A stretch of DNA of 56,312 nt from Pseudomonadota bacterium. Lineage in GTDB: Bacteria; Pseudomonadota; Alphaproteobacteria; Acetobacterales; Acetobacteraceae. A model generated the notes under the pieces. The model did no database searches. It was not told where the DNA came from and saw only the letters and a list, made by a program, of their open reading frames with translations. The translations under genes were made by a program, and so were the position numbers. Where the stretch lies: NCBI GenBank assembly GCA_021805545.1, contig JAJZFB010000055.1:1-56312 (forward strand). Direction: 5' to 3'. Of the stretch, positions 25,069-34,385 are shown in pieces (positions within the stretch are counted from its first letter, which is position 1; every line of letters starts with the position of its first letter).

Positions 25069-28000
25069 GTGACCAAGACCGTTGTGAAGCTGGATGACCG
25101 CTATGAGCAATGCTCTGGTCAGATTTTTCTTTCATCCATGCAGGCGCTTGTGCGCCTGCCGCTGGACCAAAAGCGGCGCGATGCGGCTGCGGGGCTGAAT
25201 ACGGCGGGATACGTCACCGGGTATCGCGGCTCGCCGATTACCACGCTGGATGCACAGCTTTGGAGCGCACAGAAACTTCTGGATGCGCATGATATTCATT
25301 TTGAGCCCGGCCTGAATGAGGAGCTGGCAGCGACCAGCCTGCGCGGAACCCAGCAGCTGGGCTGGTTTGGGCCGGCGCGGTTTTCTGGCGTGTTTGCCAT
25401 GTGGTACGCCAAGGGGCTGGGGGTGGACCGCGCTTGCGAGGCTCTTAAGCTCGCGAATTTCGAGGGTACAGCGGCGCAAGGTGGTGTGCTGGTGGTGGCG
25501 GGCGATGACCATGCCGCGAAATCCTCAGCTTCAGCGCATCAATCGGAACATACGCTGATCGCAGGGTTTATTCCGGTTCTCGCCCCCGCCACCACGGATG
25601 AGATTCTGCAATATGGCCAGCTTGGCTGGGCGCTATCGCGCCATAGCGGCCTGTATGTAGGGCTTAAGACCGTTACCGACACGCTGGATTTAACCTCTTC
25701 AATTACAATACCTGAATTTTCAGTTTCTATACCGCAATATTCTGGTAAAGCATTGAATATCCGCCGCGGGCTGGCACCACTTGCGCAGGAGGCACTCGTG
25801 GTAAACGAGCGCCTGCCCGCCGCGATTTTGTTTGCACGCGCCAACGGGTTGAACCATGTGGTGGTGGCGCCAGCACAACCGCGCCTGATGATTATCGCGG
25901 CTGGAAAATCGTATCTCGACGTACGGCAGGCGCTGCACGATCTGGGGCTGGATGAGGCGCGTTGCGCGGCATTCGGCATTGGGCTCATCAAGCTGGGCAT
26001 GACATGGCCACTGGATGGAGAATTTATCCGCCAGAGCTGCGGCGCGGCGCGTGCAGTGCTGGTGGTGGAAGAAAAGCGGCCTGTAATTGAGGAACAGCTT
26101 GCAAGCGCGCTCTATGCTCTTTCCATCCGTCCTGAGATTCTCGGTAAACATGATGAGCAGGGGCGCGTGCTGTTTCCGGCTGATGGCGTGCTGGATGCGG
26201 CCCAAATTCGCCATGCGGTTTTGCGCCAGATGGCACGGCTGGGAATTGAGGATGACCACGTGGCGCGGCGCGCGGCAAGGTTGGCGGCATTCGAAGCCGC
26301 CGTGCCGCCAGCCACGGCCATTCGGCCGGCGTATTTCTGTTCAGGTTGCCCGCATAACAGCAGCACGAATATCCCCGATGGCAGTATCGCGCTCGGCGCC
26401 ACGGGCTGCCATGGTCTGGCTGCCTTCATGCCAGAACGGCGCACGATGAATGTGGTGGGCATGGGCGCGGAAGGAATGGCCTGGGTCGGCGCCAAGAATT
26501 TTGTGGAAACCAAGCATGTTTTCGCGAATATGGGCGACGGAACCTATGCGCATTCCGGTATTCTCGCTATACGCGCCGCGGTTTCCGCCAAGGCGAATGT
26601 GACGTTCAAGGTTCTGTATAACGATGCCGTGGCCATGACCGGCGGACAGCCGATGGAAGGGAATATCTCCGTCGAGATGATTATCAAGGAGCTTCAGGCG
26701 GAAGGCGCCGCGCCGGTTATACTGGTAAGTGACGAGCCTGAAAAACATGCAAACCCAGGCGTGCGGGTGCTGCACCGCGACCATCTGGACAAGGTTCAGC
26801 GTGAGTTGCGCGAGGTGGCAGGTGTGTCGGCCATTGTGTATGAGCAGACCTGCGCCAATGAAAAACGCCGGCGGCGAAAAAGGGGGGATTATCCCGATCC
26901 GGATTTGCGGCTCTTTATCAACCCCGATGTGTGCGAGGGGTGTGGGGATTGTTCACGGCAATCCAACTGCGTCTCCATCACACCGCTTGAGACAGAGTTT
27001 GGACGGAAGCGGACGATAGACCAATCTAATTGTAATAAAGATTATAGCTGCATAAAGGGGTTTTGTCCGTCTTTTGTTTCTCTGCGCGGCGCCAAACCCG
27101 CGCGGCGCGGCGGTGATATGGGGAAACTGGATACGCTAATTGCCACCCTGCCCCAGCCTGCCATCGTGGATGCGCGGGATTCTTATTCCGTTATCGTTAC
27201 AGGAATTGGCGGTACGGGGGTACTTACCGTGGGTGCCATACTCGGCATGGCCGCGCATATAGAGGGTAAAAGCGCAAAAGTGCTCGATATGACCGGCATG
27301 GCGCAAAAGGGCGGCGGGGTGATGAGCCATGTGCGGTTCGGCCTATCGGCCGACTCTATTCCTTCCGCGCGTCTTGGGGCGGGACAGGCGGATTTGCTGG
27401 TGGCGTGCGACCTTGTCGTGGCTTCCGGGCCGGATGTGCTGAGAACGCTGCGGGCGGATACCACGGTGGCGGCCAATGCGGATATAGTGCCGACTGGCGC
27501 GTTTCAGACCCAGCCGGATATAGACCTTACCCCTGCCCTCTTCATCAAAGCCATAGAGCAACGCACAAAAAAGCTGATGCCATTGCAGGCTAATACATTG
27601 GCGGCGCGGCTGTTGGGCGACAGCATTTTCACCAACCTGCTGATGGTAGGGTTTGTTGCGCAAAAGGGACTGCTGCCAATAGGGCTGAGCTCGATAGAGG
27701 AAGCCGTGCGATTGAACGGCACGGCCGTAAAGCAGAATTTGCAGGCGCTGGCACTGGGCCGCTTGGCAGCAGCACAGCCCAGCGAAATGTTGCGATTAGT
27801 AAATTTTAATGGCTCAAGCCCGCCTGCGACTATAGGCGAGATGGTGGCCAGCAGGGCCAAGCATCTTACCGATTATCAAAACGCCGCCTATGCCAAAATT
27901 TATACCGATTTCATAAGCAGCCTCGCGGCGCAATTGCGCGGGCGGGTGAAGAATGGCGACGGTTTTCTGCTACAGGTGGCAAACCATCTTGCCCGGCTGA

Positions 28001-28485
28001 TGGCGTATAAGGATGAGTACGAGGTAGCGCGTCTTTATAGCCTGCCTGGCTTCCGCATGGCACTGGCGCAGCAATTCGAGGGAGATTTCAAGATCGCCCT
28101 CAACCTCGCACCGCCATTTTTGGCGCGGCGGCGCGATGCGCGCACGGGACGGCCCAGAAAAATGGAGTTCGGCGCATGGGTATTTCCAGCATTAAAGCTG
28201 CTTTGCCGGATGAAGGCATTGCGCGGCACAAGGCTGGACCCGTTTGGCTACAATGATGAGCGGCGCATGGAGCGGGCGCTGGTTGTGGAATATCGCAACC
28301 TGGCCGCGCGGCTGGCGGAAGGCATGACAGAGGCCACTCTGCCACAGGCCACGGAGATTGCCGCGGCCGCGCACCTGATTGCAGGATATGGGCCCGTGAA
28401 GAAAGATGGGATAAAAGCGTATAACGAACGGGTTACGGCGCTGCTGGCGGCTTATGATTGGCCTGCGAGCATGGCCGCGGAATAA
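25069..28485 (+). CDS. Fused indolepyruvate:ferredoxin oxidoreductase-family protein (IorA-IorB)
   Basis: 1138 aa, the length of the single-chain aerobic-type family. Order: pyrimidine-binding domain (about 1-370; GYRGSPITTLD), thiamine-diphosphate/Mg domain (about 430-610; SGCPHNSSTN, GMGAEGMAW, ANMGDGTYAHSG), ferredoxin-like [4Fe-4S] segment (C622, C625, C628, C634, then a second Cys group in NCNKDYSCIKGFC), and a gamma/acceptor domain (about 705-900; TGIGGTGVLTVG). It oxidatively decarboxylates a 2-oxoacid to its acyl-CoA with reduction of ferredoxin. Starts at GTG 25069, 9 bp after the oxygenase. It likely handles a 2-oxo acid made during ring degradation. Confidence 0.93.
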   Translation: MTKTVVKLDDRYEQCSGQIFLSSMQALVRLPLDQKRRDAAAGLNTAGYVTGYRGSPITTLDAQLWSAQKLLDAHDIHFEPGLNEELAATSLRGTQQLGWFGPARFSGVFAMWYAKGLGVDRACEALKLANFEGTAAQGGVLVVAGDDHAAKSSASAHQSEHTLIAGFIPVLAPATTDEILQYGQLGWALSRHSGLYVGLKTVTDTLDLTSSITIPEFSVSIPQYSGKALNIRRGLAPLAQEALVVNERLPAAILFARANGLNHVVVAPAQPRLMIIAAGKSYLDVRQALHDLGLDEARCAAFGIGLIKLGMTWPLDGEFIRQSCGAARAVLVVEEKRPVIEEQLASALYALSIRPEILGKHDEQGRVLFPADGVLDAAQIRHAVLRQMARLGIEDDHVARRAARLAAFEAAVPPATAIRPAYFCSGCPHNSSTNIPDGSIALGATGCHGLAAFMPERRTMNVVGMGAEGMAWVGAKNFVETKHVFANMGDGTYAHSGILAIRAAVSAKANVTFKVLYNDAVAMTGGQPMEGNISVEMIIKELQAEGAAPVILVSDEPEKHANPGVRVLHRDHLDKVQRELREVAGVSAIVYEQTCANEKRRRRKRGDYPDPDLRLFINPDVCEGCGDCSRQSNCVSITPLETEFGRKRTIDQSNCNKDYSCIKGFCPSFVSLRGAKPARRGGDMGKLDTLIATLPQPAIVDARDSYSVIVTGIGGTGVLTVGAILGMAAHIEGKSAKVLDMTGMAQKGGGVMSHVRFGLSADSIPSARLGAGQADLLVACDLVVASGPDVLRTLRADTTVAANADIVPTGAFQTQPDIDLTPALFIKAIEQRTKKLMPLQANTLAARLLGDSIFTNLLMVGFVAQKGLLPIGLSSIEEAVRLNGTAVKQNLQALALGRLAAAQPSEMLRLVNFNGSSPPATIGEMVASRAKHLTDYQNAAYAKIYTDFISSLAAQLRGRVKNGDGFLLQVANHLARLMAYKDEYEVARLYSLPGFRMALAQQFEGDFKIALNLAPPFLARRRDARTGRPRKMEFGAWVFPALKLLCRMKALRGTRLDPFGYNDERRMERALVVEYRNLAARLAEGMTEATLPQATEIAAAAHLIAGYGPVKKDGIKAYNERVTALLAAYDWPASMAAE

Positions 28486-28500
28486 AACAAGGGGAGCAAA

Positions 28501-30204
28501 ATGGCCGGGACATATGATGTGATCGTGGTTGGCTCCGGCGCTGCCGGTATGACCGCCGCGTTGCGCGCCGCGGCGCTGGGGCTGCATGTGCTCATTGTTG
28601 AGAAAGCGCATAAATATGGCGGTACTTCAGCTACCTCGGGCGGCGTGGCGTGGATTCCCAACCACGGGCTGGGTGGCAGCAACGATACGCGCGAGGAAGC
28701 GCTGACCTATCTCGATGCCGTTATCCAGGGGCCGGTGAACCGCGAACGGCTGGAAGCCTATGTGGATACGGGGCGCGATATGCTGGGCTTTCTCGGCAGC
28801 CTCGGGGTAAACTTCATTCCCATGCCCTGGCCGGATTATTTCGCCGAGCTTGCTGGTTCGCGCACCGATCGTTCCTTGGTCATGCCGATGTGGAATGGAC
28901 GCAGACTGGGTGATAAATTCCCGCTGGTGCGCGAACAGTTTCCGCGTTTCAAGCTCTTCAACCGTTATGCGATGAATTTGGAAGAGACATTTACCATCGC
29001 GGCGCGTGGCAAGGGGTGGAAGCGCATGCTGGCGAAAGTTATCGCGCGCTATTGGCTGGACCAATCCACCCGCCGGGTGACCAAGCGCGACCGCTGGTTT
29101 ACCTCGGGCAATGCCGTTATCGGGCCGCTGCTGGAACAGCTTTCCACCAGGAATGTCGAGATAAGGCTGGAGACGAAGCTGGAAGAATTGCTGGTGCAGG
29201 ATGGCAAAGTAAGTGGTGTGCGCGCCAGCCGTTTTGGCACGGCTTACGACATTGCGGCACGGCATGGTGTAATTATTTGCGCGGGCGGGTTTGAGTGGAA
29301 CCAGGAGCTGCGAGACCGTTTCTACCCCGTTAAGACTTCCATCTGGTGGAGCAGCACACCGCAGGGTGCCAATACGGGCGATGCCCTGTTGGCGGCGGAA
29401 GCCATTGGTGCCGCCACGGAGCATACGGGGGAAGGCTGGTGGGCGCCTACAATGATTATGCCCAGCATCTCAGCCTCGAATTTCGAGGAGGTGCATCAGG
29501 CGGTGTTCGATGCCGGCCGCCCTTCAAGCGTGTGTGTCAACCGCAAGGGAGACCGGTTTGTGAATGAAAGTTGTTCGTACGACCGGTTTGGCGCGGGCAT
29601 GGTGGCAGACCAAAAAAAGACCGGCGCCAATTTGCCCTGCTGGCTGATTTTCGATTCCGTTTTCCGCGCCAAATTCACCGCTGGCGGGTTTCTGCCCTCT
29701 GCGGTGATGCCGGATAAATCCATCCCCATCGATTGGTGGGACCATTATATTTTCAAAGCCGATACCGTGGCGGAGCTGGCGCAGAAATTGCAGATTGATC
29801 CAACGAAAATTGAGAATGTGGTAAAGCGCATGAACGAGTATGCGGCCAAAGGCGAGGACCCGGAATTCGGGCGCGGCAGCACGATTTATGACCAGGCCTT
29901 TGGCGACCCCACCTGCAAGCCCAATCCGGCACTGGGGCCGATTGTGAAGGCGCCTTTCTACGCGATCCCGATTCATCTGGGCGATTTGGGCACCAAGGGC
30001 GGGCTGAAAGCCGATGCCAAGGCGCGTGTGCTGGATGGCAATAACCAGCCAATCCCTGGCCTGTATGCGGCGGGCAATGCCACGGGCAGCCCGTTTGGGC
30101 TGAATTATCCGGGAGCTGGCGGCACAATTGGCCCCGCCATGGTGTTTGGCTTTATAGCAGCCAATGAGATTGCGGCCCGCGCCAGCAACAGCGCGCCCGC
30201 CTGA
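28501..30204 (+). CDS. FAD-dependent dehydrogenase, 3-ketosteroid-delta1-dehydrogenase-like
   Basis: 567 aa. N-terminal FAD motif VIVVGSGAAGMTAAL (GxGxxG at residues 11-16) with Glu of IVEKA binding ribose and GGTSATSGG as the second nucleotide loop. C-terminal LYAAGNATGSPFGLNYPGAGG is the flavin-binding end shared by KstD, fumarate reductase and related 3-oxo acid dehydrogenases. Tyr in that last block aligns by eye with the KstD catalytic region. Introduces a double bond next to a ketone on a cyclic substrate. A GGGGAG site precedes ATG 28501, 15 bp after the Ior gene. The steroid label is a family name, not a proven substrate. Confidence 0.88.
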   Translation: MAGTYDVIVVGSGAAGMTAALRAAALGLHVLIVEKAHKYGGTSATSGGVAWIPNHGLGGSNDTREEALTYLDAVIQGPVNRERLEAYVDTGRDMLGFLGSLGVNFIPMPWPDYFAELAGSRTDRSLVMPMWNGRRLGDKFPLVREQFPRFKLFNRYAMNLEETFTIAARGKGWKRMLAKVIARYWLDQSTRRVTKRDRWFTSGNAVIGPLLEQLSTRNVEIRLETKLEELLVQDGKVSGVRASRFGTAYDIAARHGVIICAGGFEWNQELRDRFYPVKTSIWWSSTPQGANTGDALLAAEAIGAATEHTGEGWWAPTMIMPSISASNFEEVHQAVFDAGRPSSVCVNRKGDRFVNESCSYDRFGAGMVADQKKTGANLPCWLIFDSVFRAKFTAGGFLPSAVMPDKSIPIDWWDHYIFKADTVAELAQKLQIDPTKIENVVKRMNEYAAKGEDPEFGRGSTIYDQAFGDPTCKPNPALGPIVKAPFYAIPIHLGDLGTKGGLKADAKARVLDGNNQPIPGLYAAGNATGSPFGLNYPGAGGTIGPAMVFGFIAANEIAARASNSAPA

Positions 30205-30222
30205 ATTTGAGGAGTGAAAATA

Positions 30223-31167
30223 ATGAGCAGGACATTCGATGCATTATCGACAGCAGAAGAGGTGCTGGACGGCATAGACCTAAGCGGAAAGCGGGCTTTC
30301 ATCACCGGTGTTTCAGCCGGTATTGGCGTGGAAACCGCACATGCGCTGGCCGCGCGCGGAGCTGTTGTATTTGGCGCGGCGCGCGATTTAGCCAAGGCTG
30401 AAGCGGCGATGGCCGGGTTGGGAGAAAGCCGGGTGAAGCTGGTTCACCTGGACCTTGCCTCGCTCGCCTCCGTGCGCGCCTGTGCCGATGCGATGGCGAA
30501 AGAAGGGCCATTTGATCTTGTCGTTGCCAATGCCGGGCTGATGGGCCCGCCCTTTGGGCGTACTGAAGATGGGTTCGAAACACAATTCGGCACCAATCAT
30601 CTCAGCCATTTCGTGCTGGTCAACCGCCTGGCGCCACATATCAATCCCGGCGGGCGCGTTGTGGTTCTGGCGTCTTCCGCGCACCATATTTGCGACGTTG
30701 ATCTCGATGACCCGAATTTCGAGCACACGGAATACACACCCTATGGTGGCTATGGCCGCTCCAAAACCGCGAATATTCTGTTTGCCGTGGAATTCGACCG
30801 CCGCCATCGCGGCCGCGGGATACGCGCCACCGCCGTGCATCCGGGCGGGGTGGCCACGGAGCTGGGGCGCTATATGGATGACCAAACGCGCGAGGCGCAG
30901 CGCAAGGCGCTGGCGAGTGGCGGCGGAAATTGGAGTTTCGTGCGTAAAACCGCCGCGCAGGGCGCCTCCACCAGCGTATGGGCGGGCGTGTATGCGCCGG
31001 CTGATGAGGTGGGCGGGCGCTATTGCGAGGATTGCCATGTGGGCGAAGTGCTCTCTGGCCCCGCCCCCAGCCCCATGGGGCCGGGTGTTGCGGCTTATGC
31101 ACTAAACCCGGAGCGGGCCAAGGCACTATGGGCCAAGAGCGAGGAGATGGTGGGCGAAAGATTTTGA
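30223..31167 (+). CDS. Short-chain dehydrogenase (retinol dehydrogenase-like SDR), third copy
   Basis: 314 aa, longer than minimal SDRs. TGVSAGIG cofactor loop, ANAGLM, catalytic Ser in LASSAHH, and YGRSKTAN (Tyr-x3-Lys). The long C-terminus with AAQGASTSVWAGV and GRYCEDC matches the RDH11/WWOX-like SDR group acting on bulky hydrophobic alcohols such as retinoids or sterols. GAGGAG 8 nt before ATG 30223 decides the start over GTG 30214. Last gene of the amidohydrolase-to-SDR operon; a convergent hairpin follows. Confidence 0.9.
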   Translation: MSRTFDALSTAEEVLDGIDLSGKRAFITGVSAGIGVETAHALAARGAVVFGAARDLAKAEAAMAGLGESRVKLVHLDLASLASVRACADAMAKEGPFDLVVANAGLMGPPFGRTEDGFETQFGTNHLSHFVLVNRLAPHINPGGRVVVLASSAHHICDVDLDDPNFEHTEYTPYGGYGRSKTANILFAVEFDRRHRGRGIRATAVHPGGVATELGRYMDDQTREAQRKALASGGGNWSFVRKTAAQGASTSVWAGVYAPADEVGGRYCEDCHVGEVLSGPAPSPMGPGVAAYALNPERAKALWAKSEEMVGERF

Positions 31168-31177
31168 GCCGCAATGC

Positions 31178-31204
31178 CGATCAGGGGCTAATACCCCCTG
31201 ATCG
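31178..31204. terminator. Bidirectional terminator-like hairpin
   Basis: Perfect 10-bp arms CGATCAGGGG (31178-31187) and CCCCTGATCG (31195-31204), 7-nt loop. It lies between the convergent SDR and hydroxyisobutyrate dehydrogenase genes; the latter's TAG stop (31188-31190) is inside the loop. No long T-tract, so strength is uncertain. Confidence 0.65.
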
Positions 31205-32072
31205 TATTGATGATGCCGGAGAAATCCACGCCACCCTGCCCGGATTCAACAAAATTTTTGTAGATTTCCGTTGCATGTTTCCCAAGCGCGGTAGCGGCGC
31301 CGGTTGCGGCGGCGGCTTCCTGGCTCAACAGCAAATCCTTCAGCATAAGGGCCGCCGCAAAGCCCGGCTTGTACCCGTTATTGGCAGGGCTGCCGGGCAC
31401 CGGCCCCGGCACAGGGCAATAGCTGGTGAGAGACCAGCATTGGCCAGAGGCGGTGGAGGCAACATCGTATAGTGCCTGATGCGAGAGGCCGGTTTTTTCC
31501 GCCAGCACAAAGGCTTCGCCCACGGCAATCATCGAGATGCCGAGGATCATGTTGTTGCAGATTTTCGCGGCCTGCCCGGCGCCAGAGCCGCCACAATGGA
31601 CGATCTTCTTGCCCATGAGTTCCAGCACCGGCTTGGCGCGGGCGAAATCGCTTTCCTCGCCGCCTGCCATGAATGTGAGCGTGCCCGCCGCCGCGCCGCC
31701 AACACCGCCGGAAACCGGGGCGTCGAGCTGCTTCATGCCCGCCGCAATAGCCAAGGCGTTGGCCTGGCGCGCGCTCTCGATGTCGATTGTGGAGCTGTCC
31801 ATGAATAAAGTGCCGGGGTGTGCGGCCTGGAGGATGCCAGTTTGGTAAAGCTCAAGCACCAGCTTTCCGTTTGGCAGCATGGTGATGACGATGCCGGCGC
31901 CCTTCACGGCCTCGGCCGCGCTGGCCATTACCGTAATACCGGCCTTGGCCGCGGCCTCGCGGGCGGCGGGCACAACATCGTAACCCTGCACCTTATGCCC
32001 GGCCTTCACGAGGTTGCTGGCCATGGGCAGGCCCATATTGCCGAGGCCGATAAACCCGATCGCTTCGCTCAT
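31188..32072 (-). CDS. mmsB: 3-hydroxyisobutyrate dehydrogenase family protein
   Basis: 294 aa. N-terminal Rossmann motif IGFIGLGNMGLPMASNL, substrate loop DAPVSGGVGGAAAGTL, and catalytic Lys block GGSGAGQAAKICNNM, all hallmark positions of beta-hydroxyacid dehydrogenases. The valine-pathway enzyme oxidises 3-hydroxyisobutyrate to methylmalonate semialdehyde. It sits 14 bp after an acyl-CoA dehydrogenase resembling isobutyryl-CoA dehydrogenase, which supports the assignment. GGTGGAG precedes the ATG. Confidence 0.88.
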   Translation of the reverse strand: MSEAIGFIGLGNMGLPMASNLVKAGHKVQGYDVVPAAREAAAKAGITVMASAAEAVKGAGIVITMLPNGKLVLELYQTGILQAAHPGTLFMDSSTIDIESARQANALAIAAGMKQLDAPVSGGVGGAAAGTLTFMAGGEESDFARAKPVLELMGKKIVHCGGSGAGQAAKICNNMILGISMIAVGEAFVLAEKTGLSHQALYDVASTASGQCWSLTSYCPVPGPVPGSPANNGYKPGFAAALMLKDLLLSQEAAAATGAATALGKHATEIYKNFVESGQGGVDFSGIINTIRGY

Positions 32073-32086
32073 ATCTCCACCCTTCC

Positions 32087-33238
32087 CTATTGCGGCGCCA
32101 GCAGGCCGCGCGCGATGATGACGCGCATAATCTCGTTCGTGCCTTCGAGAATCTGGTGCACGCGCAAATCGCGCACGATTTTCTCGATGCCGTAATCGGC
32201 CAGATAGCCGTAACCGCCGAGCAGTTGCAGCGCCTGGTTGGCCACATCGAACCCTGTATCGGTAACAAAACGCTTAGCCATGGCGCAGAGTTTGGTGGCG
32301 TCAGGCGCTTTGGCATCCAGCGCCGTAGCCGCCCGCCATAGCAGCAGGCGCGCGGCTTCCAGTTCGGTCGCCATATCCGCCAGGCGGAATTGCAACGCCT
32401 GAAACTGCCCTATGGGCTGGCCAAACGCCTTGCGCTCTCCCACATAGGCGATGGCTTTATCCAAAGCCGCCTGGGCGCCGCCGAGCGAGGCCGCGGCGAT
32501 GTTGATGCGCCCGCCATCCAGCCCCGCCATGGCGAATTTGAAGCCCATGCCCTCCTCACCAAGCAGATTGGCCACGGGCACGCGCACATCCTGGAAGACC
32601 ACCTGCCGTGTTGGCTGGGCGTTCCAGCCCATTTTATGCTCATTGGCGCCGAAGCTCACACCTTCCATGCTCTTCTCGATGAGCAGCGTGGAAATGCCTT
32701 TTGGCCCTTCGCCGCCCGTGCGGACCATAACGGCGTAAAGCTCCGCCGTGCCCGCGCCCGAGATGAATTGCTTTGAACCATTTACAATATAATGCCCGCC
32801 ATCCCGCACCGCGCGCGTGCGCAACGCCGCCGCGTCGGACCCGGCAGCGGGTTCGGTAAGGCAGTAGCTGGCAAAATGCTCCATGCCGCAAAGTTGCGGC
32901 AAATATTTGCGGCGCTGCTCCTCATTGCCATAGAGGTCGATCATGCCCGCGACCATGTTATGAATGGAGATATAAGCAGCTATGGTGGGGCAGCCCGTAG
33001 CCAGCGCTTCTATAATCAGCGCCGCATCGAGGCGCGAAAGGCCGGAACCGCCATGGGCCTCGTTCACGTAAATACCGCCCATGCCCAGGGCGGCGGCGGC
33101 ACGCATTGTCTCAACGGGAAAATATTTATCGCGGTCCCACGCCACGGCAAATGGCGCCAGATGCTCATTGGCGAATTCGCGCGCCATATCGCGTATGGCG
33201 GCCTGCTCGTCAGCCAGTTCAAACGACAGACCGCTCAT
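32087..33238 (-). CDS. Acyl-CoA dehydrogenase, isobutyryl-CoA dehydrogenase-like
   Basis: 383 aa. FAD/substrate motif YCLTEPAAGSDAAAL, FISGAG, and the C-terminal LEGTNEIMR holding the catalytic Glu in the position used by short-chain and isobutyryl-CoA dehydrogenases. LGGYGYLADYGIEKIVRDLRVHQI is the usual helix before it. Oxidises a short branched acyl-CoA; the neighbouring mmsB suggests isobutyryl-CoA. ATG 33238 is preceded by GGGAGGG. Confidence 0.92.
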   Translation of the reverse strand: MSGLSFELADEQAAIRDMAREFANEHLAPFAVAWDRDKYFPVETMRAAAALGMGGIYVNEAHGGSGLSRLDAALIIEALATGCPTIAAYISIHNMVAGMIDLYGNEEQRRKYLPQLCGMEHFASYCLTEPAAGSDAAALRTRAVRDGGHYIVNGSKQFISGAGTAELYAVMVRTGGEGPKGISTLLIEKSMEGVSFGANEHKMGWNAQPTRQVVFQDVRVPVANLLGEEGMGFKFAMAGLDGGRINIAAASLGGAQAALDKAIAYVGERKAFGQPIGQFQALQFRLADMATELEAARLLLWRAATALDAKAPDATKLCAMAKRFVTDTGFDVANQALQLLGGYGYLADYGIEKIVRDLRVHQILEGTNEIMRVIIARGLLAPQ

Positions 33239-33342
33239 TCCACACTATCCCTCCCAAATACCGGGCGCGATTGTAAGCCGTAAAAGCCGCACCCATCATA
33301 GGCGGGAATTTGCACAGCCATTCTGCACAAATTCCCATGGCC

Positions 33343-34206
33343 TCATGGGCGGCCCAAAAATTCCAGGATCATCGGTGCCAGCAGCGGCCAGCGCTCGAAC
33401 CGGCCGCGGCCTGGCTCATTGGGGATTTTGGAGCAGTTATTCCATTCCTGGTCGGGCCAGGGTGGCTCCACAAGCTGGGCGTTGGGCAGCAGGGCTGCCG
33501 TCTGTTCGCTGGCCTCGCGCGTGTGGGAAAGATCGCTCTTGCCACTGCGCAGCACAATGGCCGGCATGGTCATGCGCGTGAATTGATCCGCCGAAATGCC
33601 CGGCACGGGCGAGGTGCGGGAATAGGCATAGCCCTCGGCCCAAAGCTGCATACGGGCGATAAAGGCATCTGGGTCCCATTGCAGAATCAGCTCGCGGTTA
33701 CGCGGGTTGCGGGCAATCTGGTCAGCAAAACCGGGCAATGCCGCCACCGCCTCCATCCCCCCGCGAGACGCCGCCACGGCGGCATCGGCACAGTAATAAC
33801 TGGCAAGCTGCGCCAAAGAGATTGGTCCGCCGCTAATCCACCAGATAAAGAGCTTGCTCACGCGCTCGGGCGCCCGCGCCGCCGCCATGAGCGAGATGCG
33901 TGAACCAGCCGAGCCGCCAACAAGGGCAAAACGCCGCAGGCCCAGCGCCTCGGTAAGGCCCACCAGCGTATCGGCATGCAGGGCGGATTCGCTGACGCCT
34001 TCAAAACTTATATCAGAGGCACCACAATTCGGGCGGTCCCAGGAGAGCACGCGGTAGCCCCCCTCCACCAGCACCGCCGCCAGTTGCGGCAGGCCTGGCG
34101 TATCGCGCGGGTAACGGCCGCCAGGGGTGAGAATAACAACGGGCGATCGTTCGTCTCCGAAAAACTCATAATCAATTTCAATTCCGCCCACATTTTGGCG
34201 TGCCAT
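33343..34206 (-). CDS. Alpha/beta hydrolase
   Basis: 287 aa. Oxyanion region VILTPGGRYP, DRPNCGASD after strand 4, and nucleophile elbow LVGGSAGSR (GxSxG Ser). An acid residue candidate is in LRSGKSDLSH near residue 228. The family includes C-C bond hydrolases (meta-cleavage products), esterases and lactonases. GGGAG ribosome site before ATG 34206; divergent from the IclR regulator, 180 bp apart. Co-directional with the acyl-CoA dehydrogenase, 104 bp upstream of it. Confidence 0.88.
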   Translation of the reverse strand: MARQNVGGIEIDYEFFGDERSPVVILTPGGRYPRDTPGLPQLAAVLVEGGYRVLSWDRPNCGASDISFEGVSESALHADTLVGLTEALGLRRFALVGGSAGSRISLMAAARAPERVSKLFIWWISGGPISLAQLASYYCADAAVAASRGGMEAVAALPGFADQIARNPRNRELILQWDPDAFIARMQLWAEGYAYSRTSPVPGISADQFTRMTMPAIVLRSGKSDLSHTREASEQTAALLPNAQLVEPPWPDQEWNNCSKIPNEPGRGRFERWPLLAPMILEFLGRP

Positions 34207-34385
34207 CTCGCGTCTCCCTTATCGTTGCTGCCCGAGTGTAATTTCCTCTGCCGCAGGGGTAAACAGGGCCGCATTCCCCAACCGCCACCCGGCGTGACTG
34301 GGCGTGATCTCCCTGTATTGAATAATGGGCAAATTCGGATTACTGAGTAACACATTTAGTCGAATAGTGACATAGAGAGGGGTTT

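Noticed and set aside
28501-30204. Firm assignment as 3-ketosteroid dehydrogenase of a steroid pathway
   Set aside because: Other steroid-ring-degrading genes expected with kstD (such as kshA/kshB or hsaACD) are not recognisable here, so only the family likeness is reported.
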